The notes: generated by a model not told the origin, from the letters alone. 64,000 bases of DNA from Dyella sp. SG609 (GCF_012275375.1 NZ_JAAZQJ010000012.1:62001-126000), one strand, 5' to 3'. Positions 16,759 to 24,782 are shown, counted from the first letter of the stretch. Numbers and translations are program-made.

Positions 16759-17499
16759 ATGAACCTGCCGCGCCTTCGTCCCGCCGTCCTGGCCGCTTCG
16801 TTCGTTTTCGCCGGCGTGCTGGCCGGCTGCTCGCCGTCCGGCGGCGACCAGGCCGCCGCGCCGGCGCAGGCGCCGCAGGCCGACGAGTCGGCGCAGAAGC
16901 TGGAGACCTACCGCCAGCTGCTGCGCATCCATAACGACGAGATGGCCACCTCGATGGGCAAGGAGATCGTCAGCCGCTACCCCAGCAGCGAGGCCGCCAA
17001 GGAAGTGCAGCAGACCCTGCCGGAAGTGGAAAAGCGCTGGAAGGAAAACAGCGAGAAGAACCGCCTGCAGGGCCTGTGGCTGTACCAGGTGTCGCCGATG
17101 GCCGGCGGCACGCAGTCCACCGCCACCATCTACAGCAGCCAGCCTTCCGGCAACGACCGCGTGCGGCTGGTGCTGCGCCGGCACACCGAGTGGGGGCAGA
17201 ACGCGTTCCTGTATGCCGGCGGCGAGCATGGCTTCGTGTGCAAGGGCAACTGCACGCTGAAGGCCGTGGTCGACGGCAAGGACACCGGCATCAAGGCCTT
17301 CGCGCCCAGCACCGGCGAGCCGGCGCTGATGATCCGCGACGACAAGGCCTTCATCGCCCTGCTGGAGAAGTCGAAGAAGATGTCGATCGACGTCACCATG
17401 CAGGACGGCGAGAAGAAGCTCACCCTGGTGTACGAAGTCGGCGGCTTCGACGCGGACAAGTGGCAGCCGGTGGGCAAGGGCGGCGCCAGGAAGAAATAA
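16759..17499 (+). CDS. Putative lipoprotein of unknown function
   Basis: Protein of 246 residues with a lipoprotein signal peptide ending in LAGC (Cys about 24), then a low-complexity Ala/Gln/Pro linker, a helical segment (about 45-95, EKRWKENSEKNRLQG) and a probable beta-rich C-terminal domain with two cysteines close together (GFVCKGNCTL) that may form a disulphide. The residue after the lipid Cys is Ser, which favours outer-membrane sorting. I do not recognise a named family. It follows the LytTR gene in the same direction by 63 nt and precedes another lipoprotein gene. Confidence 0.72.
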   Translation: MNLPRLRPAVLAASFVFAGVLAGCSPSGGDQAAAPAQAPQADESAQKLETYRQLLRIHNDEMATSMGKEIVSRYPSSEAAKEVQQTLPEVEKRWKENSEKNRLQGLWLYQVSPMAGGTQSTATIYSSQPSGNDRVRLVLRRHTEWGQNAFLYAGGEHGFVCKGNCTLKAVVDGKDTGIKAFAPSTGEPALMIRDDKAFIALLEKSKKMSIDVTMQDGEKKLTLVYEVGGFDADKWQPVGKGGARKK

Positions 17500-17565
17500 C
17501 GCGAGGTGCACCGCGGAAGGCGCCGCGCGTTCCGATGCGGGTCTCCTTCCACTGGAGGACATGCC

Positions 17566-18024
17566 ATGTTCGCCCACCGTGTTCTGTTCGCCGCCATCGC
17601 CGTGCTCGGCATGGCGGCATGTTCCAGCGTGCCGTATGCGCAGCGCATCGGCGCGCGCCAGGCCGCCTACAGGGAAGCCGCGCGCGATCCGGTGCGCAGC
17701 TTCCGTTTCTTCGAGCTGTATTCGTGGGAACCGCTGGGCGACAGCCAGCTGGCCATCTATACGCGGCCGAACGAGGCGTACCTGGTGAGCGTGATGGGGC
17801 CGTGCCCCGATCTGGAATTCACCGACGCCATCGGCCTCACCTCCAACTTGAACGAAGTGCAGGTGCGCTTCGACAAGGTGCTGACCGGGCGACGCGACAT
17901 CCCCTGCACCATCGGCGAGATCCGCCCGGTGGACCTGGCCAGGCTCAAGTCGGTGGAGCACGAGCAGCGCAAGATCCAGTCCGCGCAGCGCGCGGCCGCC
18001 GCGGCGGACCAGCCTTCGCCATGA
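17566..18024 (+). CDS. DUF6491-like lipoprotein
   Basis: Protein of 152 residues with lipobox AACS (LGMAACSS). The mature part contains FRFFELYSWEPLGDSQLAIYTRPNEAYLVSV and two cysteines (GPCPDLEF and IPCTIGEIRPVD). This WEPL...LAIYTRPNEAYL pattern is typical of the small DUF6491 lipoproteins of Xanthomonadales, whose function is unknown. The GGAGG site at 17555-17559 favours the ATG at 17566 over an out-of-frame ATG at 17561. The stop overlaps the start of the zinc-ribbon gene (ATGA), implying translational coupling. Confidence 0.75.
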   Translation: MFAHRVLFAAIAVLGMAACSSVPYAQRIGARQAAYREAARDPVRSFRFFELYSWEPLGDSQLAIYTRPNEAYLVSVMGPCPDLEFTDAIGLTSNLNEVQVRFDKVLTGRRDIPCTIGEIRPVDLARLKSVEHEQRKIQSAQRAAAAADQPSP

Positions 18025-18284
18025 ACGAGCCGCAGATCTTCTGCCCGCGCTGCGCCTGGCGCCCGCAGGGCGAGGACCGCTGGCAATGCTCGCCGCGCAT
18101 GGGCGGCTGCGGCACGGTGTGGAACACCTTCTGGACCGCCGGCGTCTGCCCCGGCTGCAGCTATCGCTGGCAGATCACGTTCTGCCCGTCGTGCCGGCAG
18201 TTCTCGCCGCATGAGGATTGGTATCACTGGCCGGAGGGCAGTGCGCGGGAGCGCGAGCGGGAGCTGGAAGTGGGGCGCGACTGA
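18021..18284 (+). CDS. Small multi-Cys zinc-ribbon protein
   Basis: Protein of 87 residues with four cysteine pairs or near-pairs: CPRC (8-11), CSPRMGGC, CPGC and CPSC, plus several His and Trp near the C-terminus (HEDWYHW). Spacing suggests two zinc ribbons of the rubredoxin/zinc-knuckle kind. There is no signal peptide, so it is cytoplasmic, in contrast to the lipoprotein gene with which it overlaps by 4 nt. The function is unknown. The C-terminus is rich in Glu and Arg. Coupling to an envelope lipoprotein is unexplained. Confidence 0.7.
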   Translation: MNEPQIFCPRCAWRPQGEDRWQCSPRMGGCGTVWNTFWTAGVCPGCSYRWQITFCPSCRQFSPHEDWYHWPEGSARERERELEVGRD

Positions 18285-18296
18285 GCGCCACCTACT

Positions 18297-18427
18297 GTCA
18301 TCCCGGCGTAGGCCGGGATCCAGTAGCGCCAGTAGCCGGTTGTCGAAATAACGCCCAAGTCAGTCTTTGGACGTCCAAGCCATCGTGCCGTCTTTCGCTA
18401 CTGGATCCCGGCCTGCGCCGGGATGAC
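18297..18427. repeat. Intergenic inverted-pair repeat, family C copy 1
   Basis: GTCATCCCGGCGTAGGCCGG ... GGATCCAGTAGCG is followed by an inverted copy CGCTACTGGATCCCGG ... CCGGGATGAC. It lies between convergent genes (zinc-ribbon and ferritin-like). A second full copy is at 61347-61478 and a single half at 38588-38615. Confidence 0.85.
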
Positions 18428-18439
18428 GCCTGGACGGCG

Positions 18440-19261
18440 TCAGTTGAGAAACAGCTTCTCCGCAATCTTCGCCAGCGGCTTCTCCACCATGCCCTGCACG
18501 CGCGGCGGCAGGTCCAGCGGCTTGAGCAGCATCTTCACCGTCATCTCGGCGGGGATGTTGCGGCGGAGCAGGGCCTGGGCGCGGCCGGTGATGCGCTTGA
18601 ACTCCGCCTGGTTGTCCACGTGCTGCGGATAGCACTGGTTGAACACGTGGCGCAGCGCGATGTCGCTGTCCTCGCTCTTGATCTCGTTGACCCGGCGCAG
18701 CAGGGTGCGGAACACCTTGTAGCGGCCGAAGCCTTCGCGTTCGCGGTATAGCCGGTAGTGCTGGTAGAAGTGCTTGTAGTGGCGCACTTCGTCGCTCTTG
18801 ATGTGGTTGGTGAGCTGCTTGAGCACGGGCTCGTCGGTGATGTCGTTGAGCGCGCGGTACAGGCTGGCGGTGCCGGTTTCCACCACGCAGCGCGCGGCCA
18901 GCTCCAGGCCGCGGCTGGGTTCGAGTTCGTCGGCGGTGCAGACCTTGCCGTATTCGTCCCAGAACGACTGGAAGCCGCGCTCCCAGTCGAACTCCGGCCA
19001 CACCTTGCGCACATAGGCGGCGAGCGCGCGGCCGTGCTGCAGTTCCTCGTGTTCCCAGTGCTGGCTCAGCCAGGTCTGCAGGGCTTCGTCGCCGGCGAAG
19101 TGGTCGATCAGGTTATGCGTGTACAGGTCCGAGCCGCTTTCCACGAAGGACGCGCTGCACAGCAGGAAGAAAAGGTCTTCGTTGTGGCGGACGCGCTCGA
19201 ATTCGATGCGGTCCAGATCCAGGCTGTCCAGAGTCCAGGGCAGGGTGGTGTTGTAGCTCAC
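18440..19261 (-). CDS. Ferritin-like diiron-type protein
   Basis: All-helical protein of 273 residues. Candidate diiron ligands occur in two E/DxxH-containing helices, EHEELQHG (about 69-76) and SDEVRHYKHF (about 154-163), with further acidic residues in VESGSDLY and VETGTASLY. This is the ferritin-like / acyl-ACP desaturase-like superfamily pattern. No signal peptide is present. The reaction is unknown; an oxygen-activating diiron oxidase or demethylase-like role is possible. The start is GTG at 19261, supported by an AGGAAA site 6 nt upstream; no ATG lies closer to the conserved N-terminus. Confidence 0.72.
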   Translation of the reverse strand: MSYNTTLPWTLDSLDLDRIEFERVRHNEDLFFLLCSASFVESGSDLYTHNLIDHFAGDEALQTWLSQHWEHEELQHGRALAAYVRKVWPEFDWERGFQSFWDEYGKVCTADELEPSRGLELAARCVVETGTASLYRALNDITDEPVLKQLTNHIKSDEVRHYKHFYQHYRLYREREGFGRYKVFRTLLRRVNEIKSEDSDIALRHVFNQCYPQHVDNQAEFKRITGRAQALLRRNIPAEMTVKMLLKPLDLPPRVQGMVEKPLAKIAEKLFLN

Positions 19262-19430
19262 GCGGCATTTCCTGTGCGGGCCCGGGCCGTTCGGAGCGGG
19301 GCGCGCGCCGGCCTGGCATGACTGTTATATGACAAAGCATACGACGAGAGCGGGGTCCGGGATTAATGACTGCCGACCTGGACGCGGCATGGGGCACGGC
19401 AAGAAGTTGCGCGCTCCGCTCCTGGCGGCC

Positions 19431-19844
19431 TCAGCGCACCACCGTCACCGGCACGTGGGCCCGCGCGAGCATATCGTCGGAGACCGAGCCGAGCAGCCAG
19501 CGCCCCAGCGCGCCGCGCTCGGTGTGGCCGATCACGATGTGGTCGATGCCGTGCCGACGCACCTGTTCCAGCAGCACCTCGCCGGGGCAGCCGGACATCA
19601 CTTCCACGTCGATCAGTCCGGCCGCGTCGGGCAGCAGGGCGCGCACTTCGGCCAGCAGTTCGCCGGCGCGTTGCGCGCCGGAATCAGCCATCAGCAGGGC
19701 GCAGGTATCGGCCGCGCCTTCCACCAGCTTCACCGCGTTGACCACCCGCACGCGGCCGCCGCAGGCCTGGGCCAGGGCCACCGCGAAGCGCAGCGCGCGC
19801 TGCGAGGAAGGCGAGCCGTCATAGCCGACCAGCGTGTACTTCAT
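19431..19844 (-). CDS. Universal stress protein, UspA family
   Basis: Protein of 137 residues, the length of one USP domain. It starts KYTLVGYDGSPSSQRAL (the Asp-containing first strand-loop) and ends with the ATP-binding signature GHTERGALGRWLLGSVSD, so it belongs to the ATP-binding subgroup. USPs act as cytoplasmic stress-response dimers. A strong GAGGAGG site precedes the ATG. It lies downstream of the glycine-zipper gene on the same strand, 33 nt apart, and may be cotranscribed. Confidence 0.9.
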   Translation of the reverse strand: MKYTLVGYDGSPSSQRALRFAVALAQACGGRVRVVNAVKLVEGAADTCALLMADSGAQRAGELLAEVRALLPDAAGLIDVEVMSGCPGEVLLEQVRRHGIDHIVIGHTERGALGRWLLGSVSDDMLARAHVPVTVVR

Positions 19845-19877
19845 GGGCCGCCTCCTCAGGCGGGTGGAGCCTGGAAC

Positions 19878-20216
19878 TCAGTAGGCGACCTGCCGGCAGC
19901 GCCGTTCGACATGCGTCTTCTTGGTCTGCTGGTTTTCCTGGATCTTCTTGCCCGCATAGCCGCCGCCGACGGCGCCGGCCACGGTCGCGAGCGTCTTGCC
20001 CTTGCCGCCGCCGACCTGGTTGCCCAATACGCCGCCGGCCACGGCGCCGATGGCCATGCCGGCGATCTGGTGCTGGTCCTTGGGCTGGTCCTGCACGGTG
20101 ACGTTCTCGCACACGGTGCGCGTGCGCGGCTTGCTGGTGGAGTTCTGCGCATGCACCGCGCTGCCGGCGCACAGCAGGCAGGAAAGGCCGAAGGCGAGAG
20201 CGGTCCGCGTGTTCAT
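19878..20216 (-). CDS. Glycine-zipper 2TM surface-antigen-like protein
   Basis: Protein of 112 residues with a signal peptide (to about residue 23, SAVHAQ). After a polar stretch with Cys (TVCENVTV) it has two glycine-zipper helices, GMAIGAVAGGVLGNQVGGG and ATVAGAVGGGYAGKKIQ, then a polar tail with Cys (RRCRQVAY) that could pair with the first. This is the glycine-zipper 2TM / 17-kDa surface antigen arrangement found in outer-membrane-associated proteins. The exact role is unknown. It is divergent from the next gene across 199 bp that hold both promoters but no recognisable gene. Confidence 0.8.
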   Translation of the reverse strand: MNTRTALAFGLSCLLCAGSAVHAQNSTSKPRTRTVCENVTVQDQPKDQHQIAGMAIGAVAGGVLGNQVGGGKGKTLATVAGAVGGGYAGKKIQENQQTKKTHVERRCRQVAY

Positions 20217-20415
20217 GGCGAGTCCTTATCGGTTCCGGTGGAGCAAGAGTTTGCGCGGACTTCCGTTAGCGGTAGATCAAGAACACACGTTTTGCACGCG
20301 GCTCTCACGGCTATTGGCGAAGGCTGAACGCCACCGCCCGGCTTCGCCGTCTGTTCAGCCAGCGCGCCTACCATGGCGACCGGGTACTGACCCAACCGAG
20401 TTAAAGGAGAGCGAC

Positions 20416-20868
20416 ATGATCAAGCGTTCGATGGGAATGATGGCTCTGGTGCTGGCGATGGCGGGCGGCATGGCCGCGACGGGAAGCGCACGGGCTGCCG
20501 ACGCGAACGTGGATTGCAAGCTGCGGTTCAATCTCTCGGGCTGGTCGATCATCTACAAGCACGCCGAGGGCAACGGCACCATCACTTGCGACAACGGCCA
20601 GCAGGCCACGGTCAAGATCGAAGTGGTCGGCGGCGGCCTGACGGCGGGCAAGTACCGCATCGACAACGGCAAGGGCGAGATCAGCCACGTGCGTTCGATC
20701 GACGACGTGTTCGGCGACTACGCCCAGGCCGGCGCCGAGGCCGGCGTGGTCAAGAGCGGCCAGGCGCAGGTGCTGACCAAGGGCACCACCTCGCTGGCGC
20801 TGGCTGGCACCGGCGAGGGCGTGAACCTCGGCGTGTCGATCGGCAAGTTCAGCATCAAGCGTCCGTAA
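20416..20868 (+). CDS. Exported protein of unknown function
   Basis: Protein of 150 residues with a clear Sec signal peptide (MIKRSMGMMALVLAMAGG... cut after SARA, about residue 27). The mature part is small and probably all-beta, with two cysteines (VDCKLRFNL and ITCDNGQQ) likely joined in the periplasm, and a Gly-rich C-terminal half. It somewhat resembles small exported bacterial beta proteins such as DUF992, but I cannot assign it. An AAAGGAGA site precedes the ATG. A strong terminator follows, so it seems to be transcribed alone. Confidence 0.75.
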   Translation: MIKRSMGMMALVLAMAGGMAATGSARAADANVDCKLRFNLSGWSIIYKHAEGNGTITCDNGQQATVKIEVVGGGLTAGKYRIDNGKGEISHVRSIDDVFGDYAQAGAEAGVVKSGQAQVLTKGTTSLALAGTGEGVNLGVSIGKFSIKRP

Positions 20869-20889
20869 GCTTTGCCGGTTTGACGCATG

Positions 20890-20919
20890 GGAAGGGCGCC
20901 CGAGGGCGCCCTTCTTTTT
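20890..20919 (+). terminator. Rho-independent terminator
   Basis: GAAGGGCGCC and GGGCGCCCTTC form a stem of about 9-10 bp with a short loop, followed by TTTTT. It ends the exported-protein transcript before the peroxiredoxin gene. Confidence 0.82.
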
Positions 20920-20969
20920 GGGCGCAGGCGTACACTTCCGGAGTTCCCTTTTCCCCGTGGAGTGCTCTC

Positions 20970-21530
20970 ATGCGTCGTAACTTCCTGTTGTTCGCCTTGA
21001 TTCTCCTGGTCGGAATGGTCGCCCCGGCTTTCGCCGACGACGCGCCGGCTTCCGCACTGCCGCAGGTGGGCCAGGCCGCGCCGGATTTCCGCCTGCAGGA
21101 CCAGAACGGCAAGTGGCACACGCCGGCTGATTTCCATGGCCATTGGCTGGTGCTGTATTTCTATCCGAAGGACTTCACCCCGGGCTGCACCACCCAGGTC
21201 TGCACCTTTCGCGACGACGTCGCCAAGCTGCGCAAGGCCGGCGCGATGGTGGTGGGCGTGAGCCTGGACGACGTCAAGTCGCATGCCGATTTCGCCGCCA
21301 AGTACCACGTGCCGTTCCCGCTGCTGGCCGACAGCGACAAGAAGGTGGCCACCGCTTACGGCGTGCTGACCTCCAAGATGGGCATGAACTACGCCAGGCG
21401 CACCACCTTCCTGATCGATCCGGAAGGCAAGGTGGCCAAGGTCTACCAGGATGTGGATCCGGAGAAGAACTCCGCCCAGGTGCAATCGGACCTGACCACG
21501 CTGAAGTCCTCGGACAAGGCTTCGTCCTGA
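20970..21530 (+). CDS. Exported peroxiredoxin, Bcp/PrxQ type
   Basis: Protein of 186 residues. A signal peptide (LLFALILLVGMVAPAFA, cut about residue 22) directs it to the periplasm, unlike classical cytoplasmic Bcp. The catalytic motif FTPGCTTQVCTFRD has the peroxidatic Cys and, five residues on, the resolving Cys typical of PrxQ/Bcp. The downstream DSDKKVATAYGV and RTTFLIDPEGKV are family blocks. It reduces peroxides with electrons from a thiol partner that is not evident here. Its stop overlaps the start of the next membrane-protein gene (TGATG), so the two are translationally coupled. Confidence 0.88.
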   Translation: MRRNFLLFALILLVGMVAPAFADDAPASALPQVGQAAPDFRLQDQNGKWHTPADFHGHWLVLYFYPKDFTPGCTTQVCTFRDDVAKLRKAGAMVVGVSLDDVKSHADFAAKYHVPFPLLADSDKKVATAYGVLTSKMGMNYARRTTFLIDPEGKVAKVYQDVDPEKNSAQVQSDLTTLKSSDKASS

Positions 21531-22003
21531 TGCTGTTGAAGGTGCGCAAGGACACGGCGGGCTCGCGCGAGTTCGCCGCGTGGCCGGTCGCCGTCTGGTT
21601 GCTGCTGCTGCTCGCCGCCTATGGCGGCGTGCAGTACCTGCGCTTCGGCGTCTACGACTATCTGGCCGGCGCGCTGGGTGTGATCGTGGTCTGCGCCGGC
21701 TGCGTGCTGCGGCAGGAATGGGCGCGGCTGGCGATGCGCGCGACCGCCGTGCTGCTGGCGTGCTGGGCAGTCTATTCCGGCGTGGCGATGTGGCAGGGGC
21801 GCGAGCAGTTCGACATGGCGCGGCAGGCGGCGCTGGCCAATCCGCAGCTGGGCGACGTGGCCTTGCTGATGGTCGAGCGCGCGCGGCGCACCTTCCAGGT
21901 GGTGATCGCGATCAAGGCCATCGGCGTGCCCCTGCTGCTGTGGCTGGCCTGGACCATGGGCCGCCCCAAGGTCGCCGCGCAGTTCCATACGCGGCGGCGC
22001 TGA
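21530..22003 (+). CDS. Integral membrane protein of unknown function
   Basis: Protein of 157 residues with about four transmembrane segments (WPVAVWLLLLLAAYG, YLAGALGVIVVCAGCVL, RATAVLLACWAVYSGVAMW, VVIAIKAIGVPLLLWLAW) and a basic C-terminus (FHTRRR). No family is recognised. The ATG overlaps the stop of the peroxiredoxin gene by 1 nt, so the products are probably made together; a membrane partner in electron transfer to the peroxiredoxin is possible but is inference only, since the sole visible Cys lie within membrane segments. Confidence 0.72.
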   Translation: MLLKVRKDTAGSREFAAWPVAVWLLLLLAAYGGVQYLRFGVYDYLAGALGVIVVCAGCVLRQEWARLAMRATAVLLACWAVYSGVAMWQGREQFDMARQAALANPQLGDVALLMVERARRTFQVVIAIKAIGVPLLLWLAWTMGRPKVAAQFHTRRR

Positions 22004-22072
22004 GCCGGCAAGTTCAGCCCGGGTTGTCCGGCGGCGGGCTATCGCTGCATGCCTTCCGCCCGAGGACGCCGC

Positions 22073-22819
22073 ATGCGCCGCCTGATCCCGTCCACCTTCC
22101 TGGCCCTGGCCAGCCTGGGCCTGCACGCGCAGGACCTGGCCACCACCTGCCAGGCCAGCAGCAGCTACGACGTCACCTTGAAACCGGCCGAGCTGTCGTT
22201 CGACCGGCCGCAGCCGGCGCCCTTCCACGTCGAGCTGCATGACGGCAGCCTGCGCACCGACGGCCAGCCGGTATCGCTGCGGCCGGAGGACCAGGACCGC
22301 ATCGCCCTGTTCGAACGCGAACTGCGCGCGCTGGCGCCGCGCGCCAAGAGCGTGGCGCGCAACGGCGTGGACTTGCTGGCGCAGTCGGTGCGCGAAGAAG
22401 CGGCCAACCTGGGCCTGAGCGCCGGCTCCATGGCCGACTTGAACCAGCGCCTGGACGCCCGCGTGGCGCAGCTGAAGCAACGCATCGACGCCAGCCAGAG
22501 CACCCACGACTGGCAGGGCGACCTGGCCGACCAGTATGCGAACCAGATCGCCAGCGACCTGCTGCCGGTGATCGCCGGAGACCTGGGCCAGCAGGCCGTG
22601 CAGGCCGCCATGAGCGGCGACATGCAGGCCGCCGCCAGCCTGCGCGACCGCGCCGGCGACCTGGCCACCCAGCTGCGCCCGCGGCTGGAGCAGCGCATGC
22701 AGGCGCTGCGTCCGCAGCTGCAGGCGCTGTGCCCGTCGATCCGCCGCCTGGCCGAATTGCAGCAGGGCGTGCCGGGCGCCAACGGACAAGCTCTGAACCT
22801 TTTGCAGATCGCCCAATGA
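22073..22819 (+). CDS. DUF2884 (YggN-like) exported protein, copy 1
   Basis: Protein of 248 residues with a signal peptide (MRRLIPSTFLALASLGLHAQ). The DUF2884 pattern includes a mature N-terminus with Cys (TTCQASSSYDVTL), FHVELHDGSLRTDGQPVSL, LRALAPRAKSVARNGVDLL, and a C-terminal helical segment ending in ALCPSIRRLAELQQ. The two cysteines at either end may form a disulphide. E. coli YggN has no known function. The start at 22073 is preceded by GAGGAC; an upstream ATG at 22049 would add eight residues before the signal. A paralogue lies at 28974-29804. A weak hairpin plus TTTTTT follows near 22840-22852. Confidence 0.8.
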   Translation: MRRLIPSTFLALASLGLHAQDLATTCQASSSYDVTLKPAELSFDRPQPAPFHVELHDGSLRTDGQPVSLRPEDQDRIALFERELRALAPRAKSVARNGVDLLAQSVREEAANLGLSAGSMADLNQRLDARVAQLKQRIDASQSTHDWQGDLADQYANQIASDLLPVIAGDLGQQAVQAAMSGDMQAAASLRDRAGDLATQLRPRLEQRMQALRPQLQALCPSIRRLAELQQGVPGANGQALNLLQIAQ

Positions 22820-22948
22820 CGTCGGCAAACCGCTGCTGAGCGCGGCTTTTTTGGACACCCGGGGATTAATGCCCCGCTAAGCGGGCGAGTCCGAGCATAG
22901 CCGCATCGTCCACTATCCCAAGCACCGAACCGCCCGGAGGCGGTCGCC

Positions 22949-23386
22949 GTGTCGCATCTCGACCAGACTCTGTTCAACGCCCTGATCCGCCGCGGTATCG
23001 ACGACCGCGACCTGCATCGGCGGGCCCTGGAGCGGGTGCGCGATCCGGCGCTGCAGATCCTGCTGTTCGAAAATCTGCAGACGCTGGACTCGCTGATCGC
23101 CGACCTGCAGTCGCAGGTGAGCGCCGATGGTGGCGACGCCGCACAGCGCGGTACCGCGGCCGGTGCGCTGCGTATCCTGCTGGCCGATCTTTCCACCCGC
23201 TTCGCCGCGCAGCGCGATACCGCGTGGGTGCAGTGCCTGGCCCGGCACGAATGCTGGCTGCTGCACAGCTTCGAACGCCAGCTGCAGCGCGCGGGCCGTC
23301 CCGAAGCCGGCCTGAGCCGCCAGCTCGACCGCCTGTACGGCATGCACCGCGACATGCACTGCCTGGCCGGCACCACGCATGGCTGA
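22949..23386 (+). CDS. Small all-helical protein of unknown function
   Basis: Protein of 145 residues predicted to be almost fully helical, with heptad-like leucines and several Cys and His (LARHECWLLHSFERQL, MHRDMHCLAG). It could be a four-helix bundle of the DUF2383 type, but this is uncertain. The start is GTG at 22949, preceded by GGAGG with 8-nt spacing. The stop overlaps an ATG of the following DUF924 gene region (TGATG at 23384), consistent with a shared transcript. Confidence 0.6.
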   Translation: MSHLDQTLFNALIRRGIDDRDLHRRALERVRDPALQILLFENLQTLDSLIADLQSQVSADGGDAAQRGTAAGALRILLADLSTRFAAQRDTAWVQCLARHECWLLHSFERQLQRAGRPEAGLSRQLDRLYGMHRDMHCLAGTTHG

Positions 23387-23409
23387 TGCCGCCCATGGCT
23401 GAGAACCTC

Positions 23410-23976
23410 ATGACCGACGCGCAGGATGTGCTGGCCTTCTGGTTCGACCCCGATCACGAGGCGCTCTGGTTCGAGCGCAACGACGCCTTCGACGAGGCCA
23501 TCCGCAGCCGCTTCGGCGCGCTGCACGAGGCGGCCGCGCGCGGAGAACTCGACAGCTGGATCACCTTGCCCGAAGGCTGGATGGCGCTGCTGCTGGTGCT
23601 CGACCAGTTCAGCCGCAATCTCCATCGCGGCGATGCGCGCACCTTCGCCTGCGATGCCAAGGCGCAGCGGCTGGCGCTGGAAGGCATCGCGCAGGGTTTC
23701 GACGAACGTCTGCCGCCGGCCTGGCGCGTGTTCGCCTACATGCCGCTGGAACATGCCGAGGACCGCGCCCTGCAGGACCGCAGCGTGGCCCTGGTCGAAG
23801 GCCTGTGCGCGGCGTTTCCCGGCGAGGCCGTGTACGCCAACTATCTGAGCTATGCGCAGCGCCACCGCGAGGTGATCGAGCGCTTCGGCCGCTTTCCCCA
23901 CCGCAACGCCGTGCTCGGCCGCACCTGCACACCCGAAGAGTTGCAGTACCTGGCGCAGCCTGGCGCCGGGTTCTAA
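23410..23976 (+). CDS. DUF924 family protein
   Basis: Protein of 188 residues matching DUF924 (COG3803): DVLAFWFDPDHEALWFERNDAFDEAIRSRFG, LDQFSRNLHRGDARTFACD, MPLEHAEDRALQDRSV, YAQRHREVIERFGRFPHRNAVLGR. The family forms a TPR-like helical fold; its biochemical role is unknown. The start is uncertain: ATG at 23410 gives the typical MTDAQDVL opening, while in-frame ATGs at 23386 (overlapping the previous stop) and 23398 would add a few residues. It is probably translated by coupling with the upstream helical-protein gene. Confidence 0.85.
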   Translation: MTDAQDVLAFWFDPDHEALWFERNDAFDEAIRSRFGALHEAAARGELDSWITLPEGWMALLLVLDQFSRNLHRGDARTFACDAKAQRLALEGIAQGFDERLPPAWRVFAYMPLEHAEDRALQDRSVALVEGLCAAFPGEAVYANYLSYAQRHREVIERFGRFPHRNAVLGRTCTPEELQYLAQPGAGF

Positions 23977-24009
23977 GTTCCCTCCCCCTGCCTGGAAAGG
24001 AGTTCCACC

Positions 24010-24285
24010 ATGCGCCGTCTCGTTCTGATGTCCGTGCTGGCGCTGGCCAGCGTTGCCGCACATGCCGCCAGCACGCTGCGCATCGGCAGCCAGGTGCTGA
24101 CCGTGGGGGAAAGCGCCTCGCGCGCGATCCAGCTGCTTGGCGAGCCGAGCTTCAAGGAACCGATCGAGACCAGGCACGGCGGCTATGTCGGCCAGCGCTG
24201 GCAGTACCAGCGCGAGAACAGCCAGGTCACCACCCTCACCGTGATCGGCGGCAAGGTGACCAAGATCGAGGAACTCAGCAACTGA
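24010..24285 (+). CDS. DUF2845-like small exported protein, copy 1
   Basis: Protein of 91 residues with a signal peptide cut after AHA (about 19). The mature 70 residues read LRIGSQVLTVGESASRAIQLLGEPSF, RWQYQRE and TLTVIGGKVTKIEE, the pattern of small SmpA/BamE- or DUF2845-like folds in which a G-D/E-S-A helix is followed by a three-stranded sheet. The function is unknown. The start has an AAGGAG site. A diverged tandem paralogue follows at 24403. Confidence 0.7.
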   Translation: MRRLVLMSVLALASVAAHAASTLRIGSQVLTVGESASRAIQLLGEPSFKEPIETRHGGYVGQRWQYQRENSQVTTLTVIGGKVTKIEELSN

Positions 24286-24402
24286 GCCTGCCTGTCCGCG
24301 CGGCGTTGCCTTACACGCCGCGGCGGCATGCGCCGCTGATGCGTTTCGCCGCGCAAGCCTAAATTCACTCTCACGGCGCTGGTGGCGCCATGGGAGTGAA
24401 TC

Positions 24403-24717
24403 ATGCGTTGCTGGATATGGGTGATCCTTTGCCTCTGCGCGGCAGCGCCGGCATGGGCGGACAGCTTGCGGGTCGGGCAGCAGGTGCTGGTCACCGGCGA
24501 CAGCGCGGCGCGCGTAGTCGAGTTGCTGGGTCAGCCGGCCCACAAGGCCAGCGGCGGCAAGGCCGGGAAGGCAACGAACAAACGCAGCTCCAAAGGCGGC
24601 AGCCGCGCGAAACAGGCGGCAGGCAAGGCCACGGAAGGCGAGCGCTGGCAATACCGCCAGGGCCGCCGCACCGTCACCGTCGTGCTGGTGCAGGGCAAGG
24701 TAGCTCGTATCGAATAG
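24403..24717 (+). CDS. DUF2845-like small exported protein, copy 2, with basic insert
   Basis: Protein of 104 residues with a signal peptide ending in PAWA. The mature sequence repeats copy 1 (SLRVGQQVLVTGDSAARVVELLGQP ... GERWQYRQG ... VTVVLVQGKVARIE) but has a Lys/Ser/Gly/Ala-rich low-complexity insert of about 27 residues (around 50-77) between the first helix and the RWQY strand. It arose by tandem duplication of the neighbour 117 bp upstream. The insert is strongly basic and may bind an acidic partner or surface; that is inference. Confidence 0.65.
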   Translation: MRCWIWVILCLCAAAPAWADSLRVGQQVLVTGDSAARVVELLGQPAHKASGGKAGKATNKRSSKGGSRAKQAAGKATEGERWQYRQGRRTVTVVLVQGKVARIE

Positions 24718-24782
24718 CGGCGGCGCCGTAGCCGGCGCACGGATGCCGTGCCATAAAGGCGCCGATGCCAGGGAAGCCCGCC

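Noticed and set aside
22165-24651. 828-codon minus-strand open frame
   Set aside because: Covers five or more real plus-strand genes (DUF2884, helical protein, DUF924 and the DUF2845-like pair); low-complexity Arg/Ala-rich translation.
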